The notes below the pieces were generated by a model. It had not been told where the DNA came from. It worked only from the letters and a program-made list of their open reading frames with translations, and did no database searches. Below are positions 23,441 to 32,039 of a stretch of DNA of 64,000 nt, in pieces (the stretch's first letter is position 1; each line of letters begins with the position of its first letter). Source of the DNA: Diplolepis rosae (lineage: Eukaryota; Arthropoda; Insecta; Hymenoptera; Diplolepididae); the NCBI GenBank assembly GCA_030998225.1, contig JAPYXD010000704.1, forward strand, positions 13,020,001 to 13,084,000. Direction: 5' to 3'. Position numbers and translations under genes: made by a program.

Positions 23441-24492
23441 GGTTGCAGAATAGGGAATATAATTGGGAGTAGTTTAGCATACACGCAGAAAAAAGTTCCG
23501 TATAATATACTAAAAAACCGGTAAACTTCACTTAATTTCCAAGTACTTATATGGACAACTGGCCAGTTAACTGAATGTTACTAGGCTGAACAAGTAACTG
23601 TAATCAGATTTGGTAGTTACAAATATGAATACATAAGTGGTACTGACTTGCGGATCAGTAAATTTCACCGAGCCAATTGCTATCCTACACTGTTTCTAAA
23701 TGCTACAAATGCTTATTATTCTGTTACATTTCCATAGCGTGTAAGAGAATGTAACTTACTGTAACGGTATTACTTATAAGACAGTAGCTTTACCGATTTT
23801 TCTTAGTGAAAGTAGCATATTCGTTTCGGATAACACAGTTCTTTTGTTTTGGCTACTTTCTTTGCACACTGAGAAAAATGGATTGTAAACGGTAATGAAA
23901 AATATGTTACCGGGTATAATCTTGGACTATTAACTATGGGACAGTGATCTAGATTATTAAAACCATAATCTGCAGATGATAAAAAAAAGATAGTATCGGA
24001 TAATATCTTGGATTATAAACTGAAACATACCAGATTTAACGCGTGCAAAACAAAAGAAAGATAGAGGGGAGAGCTTTGGCACTCAGAAGAGGGGAGGTTT
24101 CAGTGGGAACATACACTGTAAAAAATTCAGTTGAAAATTACCACGTAGAACAGGAGACATAAAATTATTAGTGATTAACGTGGTAATTTTACCAAAATGG
24201 TGTAAAAATAATTTGGAACGGTAAAATCACATGCAGACAGTAACATTCCCTTAATCTCACTTTCAATGCAGTATAATTTTACGTTTCTTGTTGTAAAATT
24301 CAATTGACAATGTAAAATGGCCGGGATGAATTTCATTGCGCATGCGCTATATATATCATTTGTAAACTAACACTGACAGTACACTGAGAAAAAAATGCTA
24401 TTGAATCAAAAGAATTTCTTTCTAAAAGCATGTATATCATGGATTCAAATCAATATGCTATAGAATTATTAACATATTTATTGGTTCTTGTA

Positions 24493-25174
24493 AAGGGTTT
24501 CCCAATAGGGGTGATATGATTTTGAATGTCCCTATCGGGCTCATTTGAACTGAAATTTTTGACGTCTGCTGTCAGTTGTGATCAGTAAGGTTTGCCATTT
24601 AATCATGAGTAGTTTCACGCTTCCACAACGTTTGGAAATTGTCCAATTATTTTATCAAAATTCGAGAAGTTTTGTCGGTGTTCAAAGAGCATATCGTGCA
24701 AAATATGGTCGTCATTCTGCTCCATCCGCGCTCTCAATTCGTCGAATAATCGATAAGTTGGAAAGTGAATTTACTCTATTGGATACTAAGCCTAAAAATC
24801 GTATGCGTACCGCACGTTCTACACAGAATATAGCCGCCGTACAGGCCAGTATCTTGCGATTGGATCTTGGCCTGCATCCCTATAAGATGATTCTGGCCCA
24901 AGAACTGAAGCCTAATGACCATCGTTTGCGTCGGGAGTTCGCGGATTGGGCTCTGGAATCAATTGAAAATCATCCCAATTTTCATCAAAAAATCATCTTT
25001 TCTGATGAGGCGCATTTTTGGCTCAAGTCTCGGGGGACATTTGGCCGATATATTGTTTAAATCATAAATGGCATAGAATATCCAATATAATAAAAAAGAT
25101 TTCGATCAATTCCGAATGAATATTCAGTGTTTTTTTTCAATTTCAAAACATATCACCCTTATTGGGAAACCCTT
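24493..25174 (+). mobile_element. Tc1/mariner-type element, 682 bp, internally deleted
   Basis: Terminal inverted repeats AAGGGTTTCCCAATAGGGGT (24493-24512) and the inverse at the right end (…ACCCTTATTGGGAAACCCTT) differ at one position in the first 20. TA flanks both ends (24491-24492, 25175-25176), the standard Tc1/mariner target duplication. It carries a shortened transposase gene (24605-25060). A complete element of this kind would be well over 1 kb, so this is a deletion derivative. Confidence 0.9.
24605..25060 (+). pseudogene. Truncated Tc1/mariner-type DDE transposase (DUF4817-like N-terminus)
   Basis: The ATG at 24605 gives a frame of 151 codons starting MSSFTLPQRLEIVQLFYQNS. Residues about 3-60 match the N-terminal helix-turn-helix seen in many insect transposases (DUF4817 type), which binds the element's ends. 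Residues about 66-83 (MRTARSTQNIAAVQASI) then run straight into LRLDLGLHPYKM, so the linker and second DNA-binding helix region usually between them is missing. IIFSDEAHFWL near residue 131-141 carries the first catalytic Asp. The frame then ends within 12 codons, so the second Asp and the final Asp/Glu are absent. Cutting activity is not expected; DNA binding without catalysis is possible. An upstream GTG (24578) would extend the frame, but the ATG matches the usual family start. Confidence 0.85.
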
Positions 25175-25849
25175 TAGTATATTTTTATGAATTAATAGTG
25201 TAAAATTAATAGTATTCAAAGCCGAATTTTTTAGTTTATTTTCTTAATTTAACACTTACCTTTACATTGTGAAAACGCGATATAAATGATAAATTAAATA
25301 AGAATTTGAAACCTGCTGCTATTGCACGAGAGTTGGCTTTCTAGGTTATAGAAGTTATAGAATCACTGTTGCAGCGCCGGGCGTTAAAACAAAAATGCAT
25401 CATGAAGCGTGGAATTATAAAATTCTGGTAGATTTATACTCAGTCTGCATTTTTACACTTTCATGGTAAAATAAATCGCAGTACGCATTGCGAATTTACT
25501 GACACGTTGTAAAATTACATTCAAATATACGTTACACTATGGTTGAAATTTACCATGTTTATCATGCGTAATTTTATGTCCCCTGATTCAAGTGGTAATA
25601 TTAAACTTTCACTGCAAACTTCATACAAATACTGTGAAATCACACCGCTTATCGTTGCAAATTCACAATAGAGTCGTATTATTCCTACGTCAATCATAGT
25701 AAAATATTTTATAATCGATTGGTAATTTTCAACTGGATTTTTTACAGTGTATAAACAAATATTATTATCATACCTCATTTATGTTCACATATTTAAATAC
25801 ACAATGCTACACTATTTATAATCGCATACGTTTGAAATTAAATTTCAGA

Positions 25850-25955
25850 ATCGCTTTTGGGTTCGAACCCTCTAAACTCTACCTATATCTACATTAACTA
25901 AATGCATTCCTAACGCCTAAAGCCTCTCGGCTATTCTCGCTTGCCATATTCCGAA
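25850..25955 (-). repeat. tRNA-like segment, class II (Leu/Ser type), degenerate
   Basis: On the minus strand an A-box-like TAGCCGAGAGGCTTTAGGCG is followed about 50 bp later by the B-box GGGTTCGAACCC. The spacing and the GCCGAG A-box recall Leu/Ser tRNAs. The acceptor ends do not pair, so this is a SINE head or tRNA pseudogene. A sister copy lies at 38176-38262. It sits inside the second-level element. Confidence 0.5.
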
Positions 25956-26544
25956 ATAAATGTCGCTTATAAGCCACTACTGAGTTGGCCAGACTTGGAT
26001 TCGAGTCTTCGAAGCTATTCGGATAACGTCGGAAGTACTCGGACGACATTTTGAAACGAATTATATGAAAAACCGAGAATGAATGTTTTGATTTTACCGA
26101 ATACTATCCTTACTTTTAACATCTAGGTTTTATGATCCATTTTTCTCACTGCAGTTGGAAATTCCTTTGTTTACACCTAGCGTTGCCGGCACACGTGATT
26201 TACACATGAAGGTTATGTTTTCGTTACATGTGCGCGAGTTAAGCGAAACATCCAGATCGGTAAAATCTACTGATCTTTCGTTAATGTGTACTATACTAGT
26301 ATTGTAATTCAGTTCCAGTGAATGGTACTTATCATCCTGTATTTAATACATATTATAAAGGTATTTTTAACTCACAAGTGACCGAGTTAGATTTACTTTG
26401 ATTTTACTATGAGATTTACGAAACGCTCAGTAATTCCGACATTTCTTTTCAGCTATGTTAACAGTTTTTACTGTTACATTTACTTAAAATCTTTTACTGT
26501 TCCCGGTTAGTAAATTTTGCCTTTCTTTTTTCTGCGTGTATGAA

Positions 26545-27540
26545 ATACCGCCAACCATGCACATTCGCTATTCGAAAAGATCTTTTTCAGGCGTTTTTTT
26601 TAAATTCGCGCCAGCTCGAAAGAGGTCGTACATGTCTTGCGCATGTCTGTTCGCTTTTTTCTAGGTCGGTAATAGTGAAACCTATCCATATTTCATGATC
26701 GTGTCATGATATAAAAATATTGTCGAAAGTGCTGCAGAATTTCAAACAACAATAAGTGGATTTATTATTCAAATACACAAGTGTAAATAGTTGTAAATTG
26801 GAATCAAGTGTGACAGCAAGAAGCTCACCTTTGTAGTGTGTGATAAAAAATATAAATTTTAAACAAATAAAGAGCTTTGTTCAATATTTAAAGAATTTGA
26901 AAATCCTTCTGTGGAAAAAATGACGCGATACGCGACTAGTGATTCTCCGATAATGTAGGCAGTGACAAAAATTTCAAACTCAACTAATTAATTTGAAAGA
27001 GCTTTGTTGCTCTAAAAGATTGATAAATGAACAGGAATAATTTATGGCATGGAGAATGGTAAGATTCTAAAATTCTATCATGAAAAATATTGAATATTTC
27101 TTTTATGTGAAATTTCGATAATATGTTTTAAATTTTCAGAAAAATATCTACCCACTTCAAAGGAAGTTAAAAAAAATATCACAAATTTTTAATTTGATGA
27201 AAAATTCAGATAAGTATTTATTATTTCACTTTCAATGGTATTCTTGAAAAGAGACATTTACTTTGTGAAATGTTTTTTTTCTTTTTCAGAAAGAGTCAAA
27301 AATGAAGCAGCAGGAGAAAATTAAAGATTTAAGAATTATAATTGTGTAGGTATTTATTCTTTCTTATAAGTTTCAATAGCAAAAGTACATACATAATCAT
27401 GTAACAATAGTTTGAAACTAATAACTCATGTTTCAGGGTAAAAACATCATATTGCATAGAAACTTTTCTAGGTACATTTTCCTAAGAAGAAATATTGGGT
27501 TCTAATTCCTGCAAACTGGCTCAAGAGTCGACAATTATGT
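26545..27540. other. Unassigned sequence with splice-like signals and a shared repeat block
   Basis: About 26884-26997 (CGATACGCGACTAGTGATTC … CTCAACTAATTAATTTGAAA) is shared with 38650-38724, so part of this is repetitive. On the plus strand ATG|GTAAGA at 27058/27059, TTTTCAG ending 27139, a possible GT donor at 27214 and a pyrimidine-rich TTTTTCAG ending 27289 are arranged like two short insect introns of 81 and 76 bp. The spliced frame would be only about 34 codons. I treat this as unproven. Confidence 0.25.
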
Positions 27541-27541
27541 A

Positions 27542-27820
27542 CACGGAGAAACTTTTTATATCAATTTTTACTATAGTACTTTTCAATTGAGGGAAAAACG
27601 TATCACTTTGAGAATTTTTGTTAGTAAAAATACTAAACTTCATAATAATGATATGAAACTTTAGCATAGTTCATAGCAAATTTTACTATAGTTTATACTA
27701 AAGTTTCATATCATTCTTCCAGAGTTTAGTAGTTTTACTAATAAAAATTCTCAAAGTGATGAGTTTTTCCCTGAATTGAAAAATACTATAGTAAAAATTG
27801 ATATAAAAAGTTTCTCCGTG
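27542..27820. mobile_element. 279 bp palindromic MITE, copy C
   Basis: Same CACGGAGAAACTTTTTATAT start and inverted end as copies A and B, and the same 279 bp length. TA flanks both ends (27540-27541, 27821-27822). A few substitutions mark it as independent of the other two. Confidence 0.92.
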
Positions 27821-28139
27821 TATTTTGTTAAATCTTATAATGAAAAGTTGCAAAAATTTACTATTTTAAAACTTCAATACTCATAGCGGCCGTTCTAGAG
27901 TAGCCAAGTTCCAAATACACACAAAATATCACCTAAATCTTTGACTGTAACCAAAATAATGGCAATAAATTCTCCCAATTGAGTTCATAAGTAGCAATTC
28001 CTGTCTCTTATCAGTTCCTACAGCAAAACATTATAATTTGTCATTTTAAAAAAATGTTGAAGCCCTCACTGGTGTTTTTGTAATCAAATCCTAGGTAGGC
28101 ATTGTTTATTGTAAAAATTGTTCCCGGGACTACAATAAA

Positions 28140-29199
28140 AGTTCGCAAGTTTGAGCGCGCCTATAGAGCGCGCGATTCGATTGTCGCGCTTGGCACTCGG
28201 TCTTATATTCTTCGCATACATTAAAAGTTTATTTCTTGTAATTTGATACTATAAAGCTCAAGTCAATTTTATAATATTGCAGATGTGAATTACATTTTCA
28301 CAAAGTTACTAAATTTTTTGATTTTAATTGAAAAAGGAGATTCAATTTACTTAAAGCTCTATCACCCTTAAAGAACACATTCTCACCATGACACACGCGC
28401 TTCGCGCTTGATTTTCTATATACATTTCTGTAATTTTTTGATAATTTATATCATTAAAAAAATCTATTTTCTTCCAAATATCTCTAAAAGGGAAAAAATT
28501 AGTCGACAAGTTTTAAAGCACTTATTTTGTATCTCGTATATTTTGGTTACAAAATAGAATTTATGATTTTCAATAGTGTTTTTTTGAAAGTAAAACATAA
28601 AATATAGATCCTGTCAAAAATGTCCATATTAGAATTTGTAGGCCTCATTTAGGCAAATCAATTTCTATTTCAACATTTTTTTCATATGCCATATATTTTG
28701 TTTAAATAATGGAATTTTTGAATTTTAATCGTATTTTTTAAAATTAAAATGAAAAATATACGTTTTATCAGGAACTATGTCAAAACAAAATTTGTAGATC
28801 TTATTAAAACGAACAATTTTGCAAACTTAGATATTATTATTACATATTACTGTTAAAAAATTGAATTTTGGATTTTCAATAGTATTTTTTTAAAATTAAA
28901 AAGAAAAATATAGATCTTACAAAAAAAATGTTGCAATTCAAATTTGTAGATCTTTATGTAGAAAATAATTTTGTATGAAAACTTTTTTTCATATCTCGTA
29001 TAATTTAACTGGAAAATGGAATTTTGATATTGACTTTTTTCAAGTTATAACATGCTGTACATTTCTAATTTTGGTTTAATCAAAAAGTGTTATTAGGATA
29101 ATTAGTAGAGATTTATGAGCCCTATCAGAAACCAGTATTGGAATTTTGGATTTTTCCATAAAACCGTTTTTTCCGACTCAGGGGACTTTAAAACATAAA
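28140..29199 (-). mobile_element. Helentron-like copy (minus), 3' and central part, split by the Penelope-like element
   Basis: Reading the minus strand, central repeats of about 150 bp (28440-29040) lead to the 3' block: GGTGAGAATGTGTTCTTTAA, the GATAGAGC motif, TAAGACCGAGTGCC and the GC-rich tail, truncated before the terminal hairpin at about 28150. On the 5' side it continues into GTCCCCTGAGTCGGAAAAAA and stops at 29199. The missing 5' end lies at 31747-31835. Relative to the complete copy, about 190 bp including the (GTCT)n tract is deleted. The insertion that splits it is the Penelope-like element. Confidence 0.8.
29187..29199. repeat. 13 bp target-site duplication, left
   Basis: TTTAAAACATAAA here and again at 31747-31759. 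In intact Helentron-like copies the corresponding place reads as a single TCTTTACGTTTTGAGA-type stretch, so the duplication arose on insertion. Confidence 0.8.
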
Positions 29200-29832
29200 T
29201 TTACTTTTTAATTTACCTTAGAAAGTACGTTGCGAGGATTTCGAGTTTATAACAAAACAATTTATAAAGAAGACGTCACATGGTTATGTATAAAAATTTT
29301 TCGTTGAAAATAACAAATTGATGAAGTCTTTAGTTAATACTTCATTGTAATCATAATATTCATGTTGCATAAACTTGATTAAAAGAATTAAAAAAATTTT
29401 TGAAAAATTTGCCAGTAGATAAATCCAGTTATGTTGTGGTTTCAGTTTTAAAATTCATCGTAAGATGTAAAGAAATAGTAAACTTAACCTTTAAGAGGTT
29501 AAGTTTATATTACAATTGTATTAGGAATCTATAAATAAAACAAGAAAATTCAGCACAAGTAATACTCAATTAAAAAATATTAAAATTATATTTGAAATGT
29601 TAAAACATGCTAGAAATGAAATATAATAAACTTACTCATTTTAAAAGATTGATTTATGTATATGAGCTGTTAACTGATTTCATGGAGAGTCCATGACGAC
29701 TAATTTGAAAAGTACCCGAAATGTAAGGTTAAGATAGATATTATAGCTGTAAGGCGGGAAAAATTTTTAAATTCAAAAATTTTAATTAGGTAGATAGTTA
29801 TAAAGTAAATAGCTAAATATTAAAATAAACAT

Positions 29833-30411
29833 TTATTTGGCAAGTTGGATTATATTAAAGTAAATATCACTGAGATTTTCAATATCCGTTCTAAAGTTAA
29901 TAGAGTTTTTATTTTTTTGGATATGAATCATTTCTAGGAGAAGTCTTTTTTTTAAATTTTGTTCATGTTCTAAAATTTTAACTTTACTAAAATCAAAATT
30001 ATGTTTAAATTTATGAGCATGTAGTGAAAGTGCAGTACTATTACTATTGTAATTTTTAATTGATCTAGCATGTTCTAACATTCTATTATGTAAGAATCTA
30101 CAAGTTTGACCAATATATAAACTGTTGCATTGTATACACTCAATTTTATAAACTACGTTGTATTTAAATTTAGTAGGTGTTGGTGTTTTAATAGACTTAA
30201 GTATCTTTTGCCGAATAGTGTTGTCATAATTAAAGATGATTTGTAAATTTGAATTTTTAAATATTCTGTGAAATTGTTCTTGAAAATTATTAATATAGGG
30301 TAAAGTAATAATTTTTTTATTATTTTCTTTAGATTCATTAGTTTCAGTTAGTTTTTTGTTTTGATATTTATTACTTATAAGATACTTATATCTATTGGCA
30401 ATTTTTTTCAT
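29833..30411 (-). CDS. GIY-YIG endonuclease domain of Penelope-like element
   Basis: The 192-codon frame covers the end of the RT domain/connector and the endonuclease. VVYKIECIQCNSLYIGQTCR (residues about 86-105) holds the GIY-YIG-type signature of Penelope elements, where the first tripeptide is relaxed, with the CxxC pair (C93, C96) typical of this lineage. HNRMLEHARSI follows with the conserved Arg and a downstream Glu (LLLEMIHIQ). This enzyme nicks the target for target-primed reverse transcription. It starts at an ATG that overlaps the last 20 bases of the upstream RT frame by a +1 shift. The shift lies at a run of seven A's, so the two frames were almost certainly one gene. Confidence 0.85.
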   Translation of the reverse strand: MKKIANRYKYLISNKYQNKKLTETNESKENNKKIITLPYINNFQEQFHRIFKNSNLQIIFNYDNTIRQKILKSIKTPTPTKFKYNVVYKIECIQCNSLYIGQTCRFLHNRMLEHARSIKNYNSNSTALSLHAHKFKHNFDFSKVKILEHEQNLKKRLLLEMIHIQKNKNSINFRTDIENLSDIYFNIIQLAK

Positions 30412-31552
30412 TTAATAAAGTTAATGGATATCCATTTTTAATTAAGGTATTTTTGACTAAAATCAAATTTTCATTGTGGTATTTTTCATGTGATAAAAGT
30501 ATAGCTCTATCAGTCAATGAGTATATAATACCAATTTTGTTTGATAGGCTATGATTAGAATAGAAATTCAAGTAACGTCCAGACCAGATAGGTTTTCGGT
30601 ACCAGTTTGTAACAATTTTATTATTTTCAACCTTAATATTTAAATCAAGAAAATTAATGCTATCATTAATAGAATTTTCTTTTGTAAAAACTAGATTCGG
30701 GTGTATATTATTAAATTTATCAAAAATATCATTAATTTTATTTTTTGGTAGACAGATCAATGTGTCATCAATGTAGCGATAGTAAAATTTAATATAATAA
30801 GTTAGTTCATTAATGATTTTAGTTTCAGCTTCTTCCATAACAATATTAGCAAGAGTGGCTGAAAGAGGTGAACCCATTGGTAGACCATTGATCTGTTTAT
30901 AAATATTATTATCAAAATTGCAGTAAGCAGAGTTTAAACATAGTAATAATGCATTATTAAAGTCTTTGTAATTTAAGAATGTATGTGGTTTGATACTTTT
31001 CCATCTATTTTTGATTGATTTTACAATCAAATCCCATGTGATACTAGTATACATAGAAACAATGTCTAGAGAAATTATAGTAAAGTTTTTAGGTATAGTT
31101 AAATTGCTAACTTTATTTTTGAAACTCCAGCTGTCTTTAATATAGAATTCATTCAATCCAACAGTTTTTTGTAATGATTTAGAAATGCATTTTGATAAAT
31201 TGTAAGTAGGTGAGCCAATAAAAGAAGTGATAGGTCTTAGAGGACAATTAGGTTTATGTAATTTTGGTAGACCATAGAATTTAGGGGCACTGCAAGTGTT
31301 TGAGTGCAAATATTTGAAAGTGTTATCATTTATAATTTTTTTACTTTTCCATAATAATAAAGTAGATTTTAATTCAAAATTAATATCATTAGTAGGGTCT
31401 TTATCTAATTTAATATATGTAGAACTGTCAGATAAAAGATTGAATATTTTAATATTATAATCAGTTTTATTCATAATGACTGTTTTATTACTTTTGTCTG
31501 CATTTAAAATTATAAGATCATTGTTATTATTGATAAAGTTTTTTGTCTTCAT
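30392..31552 (-). CDS. Penelope-like reverse transcriptase (5'-truncated)
   Basis: The first ATG is at 31552 (an upstream in-frame TTG at 31558 is not a likely start; the frame closes at a TAA at 31580-31582). The frame shows the Penelope ADKxxxxVIM motif near its start (NADKSNKTVIM), YGLPKLHK, then the RT core: SLDIVSMYTSI with catalytic Asp, GLPMGSPLSATLANIVME, and YRYIDDTL with the Asp-Asp pair, followed by FLDLNIKV and WYRKPIWSGRYLN thumb-like motifs. All three catalytic Asp are present. The usual N-terminal part before ADK is missing. The frame ends …NEKNCQ* where an extra A in AAAAAAA shifts out of the endonuclease frame. Confidence 0.92.
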   Translation of the reverse strand: MKTKNFINNNNDLIILNADKSNKTVIMNKTDYNIKIFNLLSDSSTYIKLDKDPTNDINFELKSTLLLWKSKKIINDNTFKYLHSNTCSAPKFYGLPKLHKPNCPLRPITSFIGSPTYNLSKCISKSLQKTVGLNEFYIKDSWSFKNKVSNLTIPKNFTIISLDIVSMYTSITWDLIVKSIKNRWKSIKPHTFLNYKDFNNALLLCLNSAYCNFDNNIYKQINGLPMGSPLSATLANIVMEEAETKIINELTYYIKFYYRYIDDTLICLPKNKINDIFDKFNNIHPNLVFTKENSINDSINFLDLNIKVENNKIVTNWYRKPIWSGRYLNFYSNHSLSNKIGIIYSLTDRAILLSHEKYHNENLILVKNTLIKNGYPLTLLNEKNCQ

Positions 31553-31586
31553 CGTCAAATAACCTATGTATATTATTATTTATTTT

Positions 31587-31630
31587 AGTCTTGAAAAGGA
31601 ATGAAGCTTCATTCGAAACGTCGACTGACT
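31587..31630 (+). ncRNA. Degenerate hammerhead-like motif at the Penelope 5' side
   Basis: CTTGAAAA stands where CUGANGA is expected, followed by a perfect stem II hairpin GAATGAAGCTTCATTC (31599-31614), GAAACGTC (31615-31622) and GACT, which pairs with AGTC just before the core. Stem I, stem II and the GAAACGUC box thus fit a Penelope-type hammerhead, but the first core box has changed at essential positions. It is antisense to the RT gene. Probably inactive. Confidence 0.45.
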
Positions 31631-31746
31631 TGTTGAGGAAAATAATAAATATTCTTTTTCAAAAGAATTTTTGAAACTGATCTATTAATTTTCTCAATAT
31701 AACACCTTCACATATACCAGAAAGGCCATCATCTACGCTATTAATA

Positions 31747-31835
31747 TTTAAAACATAAAGATTTGATAAAAATTACGAAAGTGACTTTTCACATAAAACC
31801 AATACCTTCTCATATGATGAGAATGTAAAAAGGCT
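31747..31835 (-). mobile_element. Helentron-like 5' end, continuation of the 28140-29199 copy
   Basis: On the minus strand it reads TTTTT, then ACATTCTCATCATATGAGAA, GGTATTGGTTTTATGTGAAA and ATCAAATCTTTATG, the exact 5' block of the complete copies. It resumes at the 13 bp duplication TTTAAAACATAAA, completing the interrupted element. Confidence 0.8.
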
Positions 31836-32039
31836 TGAAAATTGAAAAAATTCTAATACTCAAAATAAGGATTTTAAAAATGCATAAAAGTGATAATACA
31901 CAAGAAGGAATTAAATTTTAAATAAAAAATAAAATAATTATTTGTATTATTTTTCATGAATGAATTTGCAAGTTTGAATTTTTGCGCATTTTTTGTTCTA
32001 AGTTTAGACCGTTTTAGAGAAAAAATTCTCAAAAATTGA

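Larger units (their letters stand above)
24114..25749. mobile_element. Third-level CAC-terminated element, 1.64 kb
   Basis: CACTGTAAAAAATTCAGTTG (24114-24133) and its following GAAAATTACC are matched by the inverse at 25720-25749 with one mismatch over about 30 bp. Subterminal blocks (AGGAGACATAAAATTA left, TAATTTTATGTCCCCT right) extend the symmetry. TA flanks both ends (24112-24113, 25750-25751). The Tc1/mariner-type element (24493-25174) sits inside. Confidence 0.8.
23867..26151. mobile_element. Second-level CAC-terminated element
   Basis: CACTGAGAAAAATGGAT (23867-23883) is matched by ATCCATTTTTCTCACTG (26135-26151), 16 of 17 bases. CA occurs at both edges (23865-23866, 26152-26153). The left part has the GATAGTATCGGATAATATC-type motifs that recur inverted on the right. 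It contains a tRNA-like segment (25850-25950) and the third-level element. Confidence 0.65.
23482..26538. mobile_element. Outermost CAC-terminated TIR element, 3.06 kb, host of nested insertions
   Basis: The ends CACGCAGAAAAAAG and CTTTTTTCTGCGTG are perfect 14 bp inverted repeats. TA flanks both (23480-23481, 26539-26540), so the uninterrupted target would read …GTTTAGCATATGAAATACC…. The body carries GGTAAA/GTTAAC/TAGTTAC motifs on both sides. It contains the next element at 23867-26151. It shows no coding sequence of its own. Confidence 0.75.
29200..31746 (-). mobile_element. Penelope-like retroelement (RT + GIY-YIG), 2.55 kb
   Basis: This segment lies between two copies of TTTAAAACATAAA inside a Helentron-like element, so its limits are set by an internal empty-site comparison. 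It carries a reverse transcriptase frame and a GIY-YIG endonuclease frame on the minus strand, followed by an AT-rich 3' region (29200-29832) holding a CATGGAGAGTCCATG hairpin (29681-29695). The 5' side (31559-31746) lacks the N-terminal coding part expected in full Penelope-like elements and instead holds a hammerhead-like motif in the opposite orientation, recalling the inverted terminal pieces known from this class. Neither an N-terminal ORF nor an intron was seen. Confidence 0.88.
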
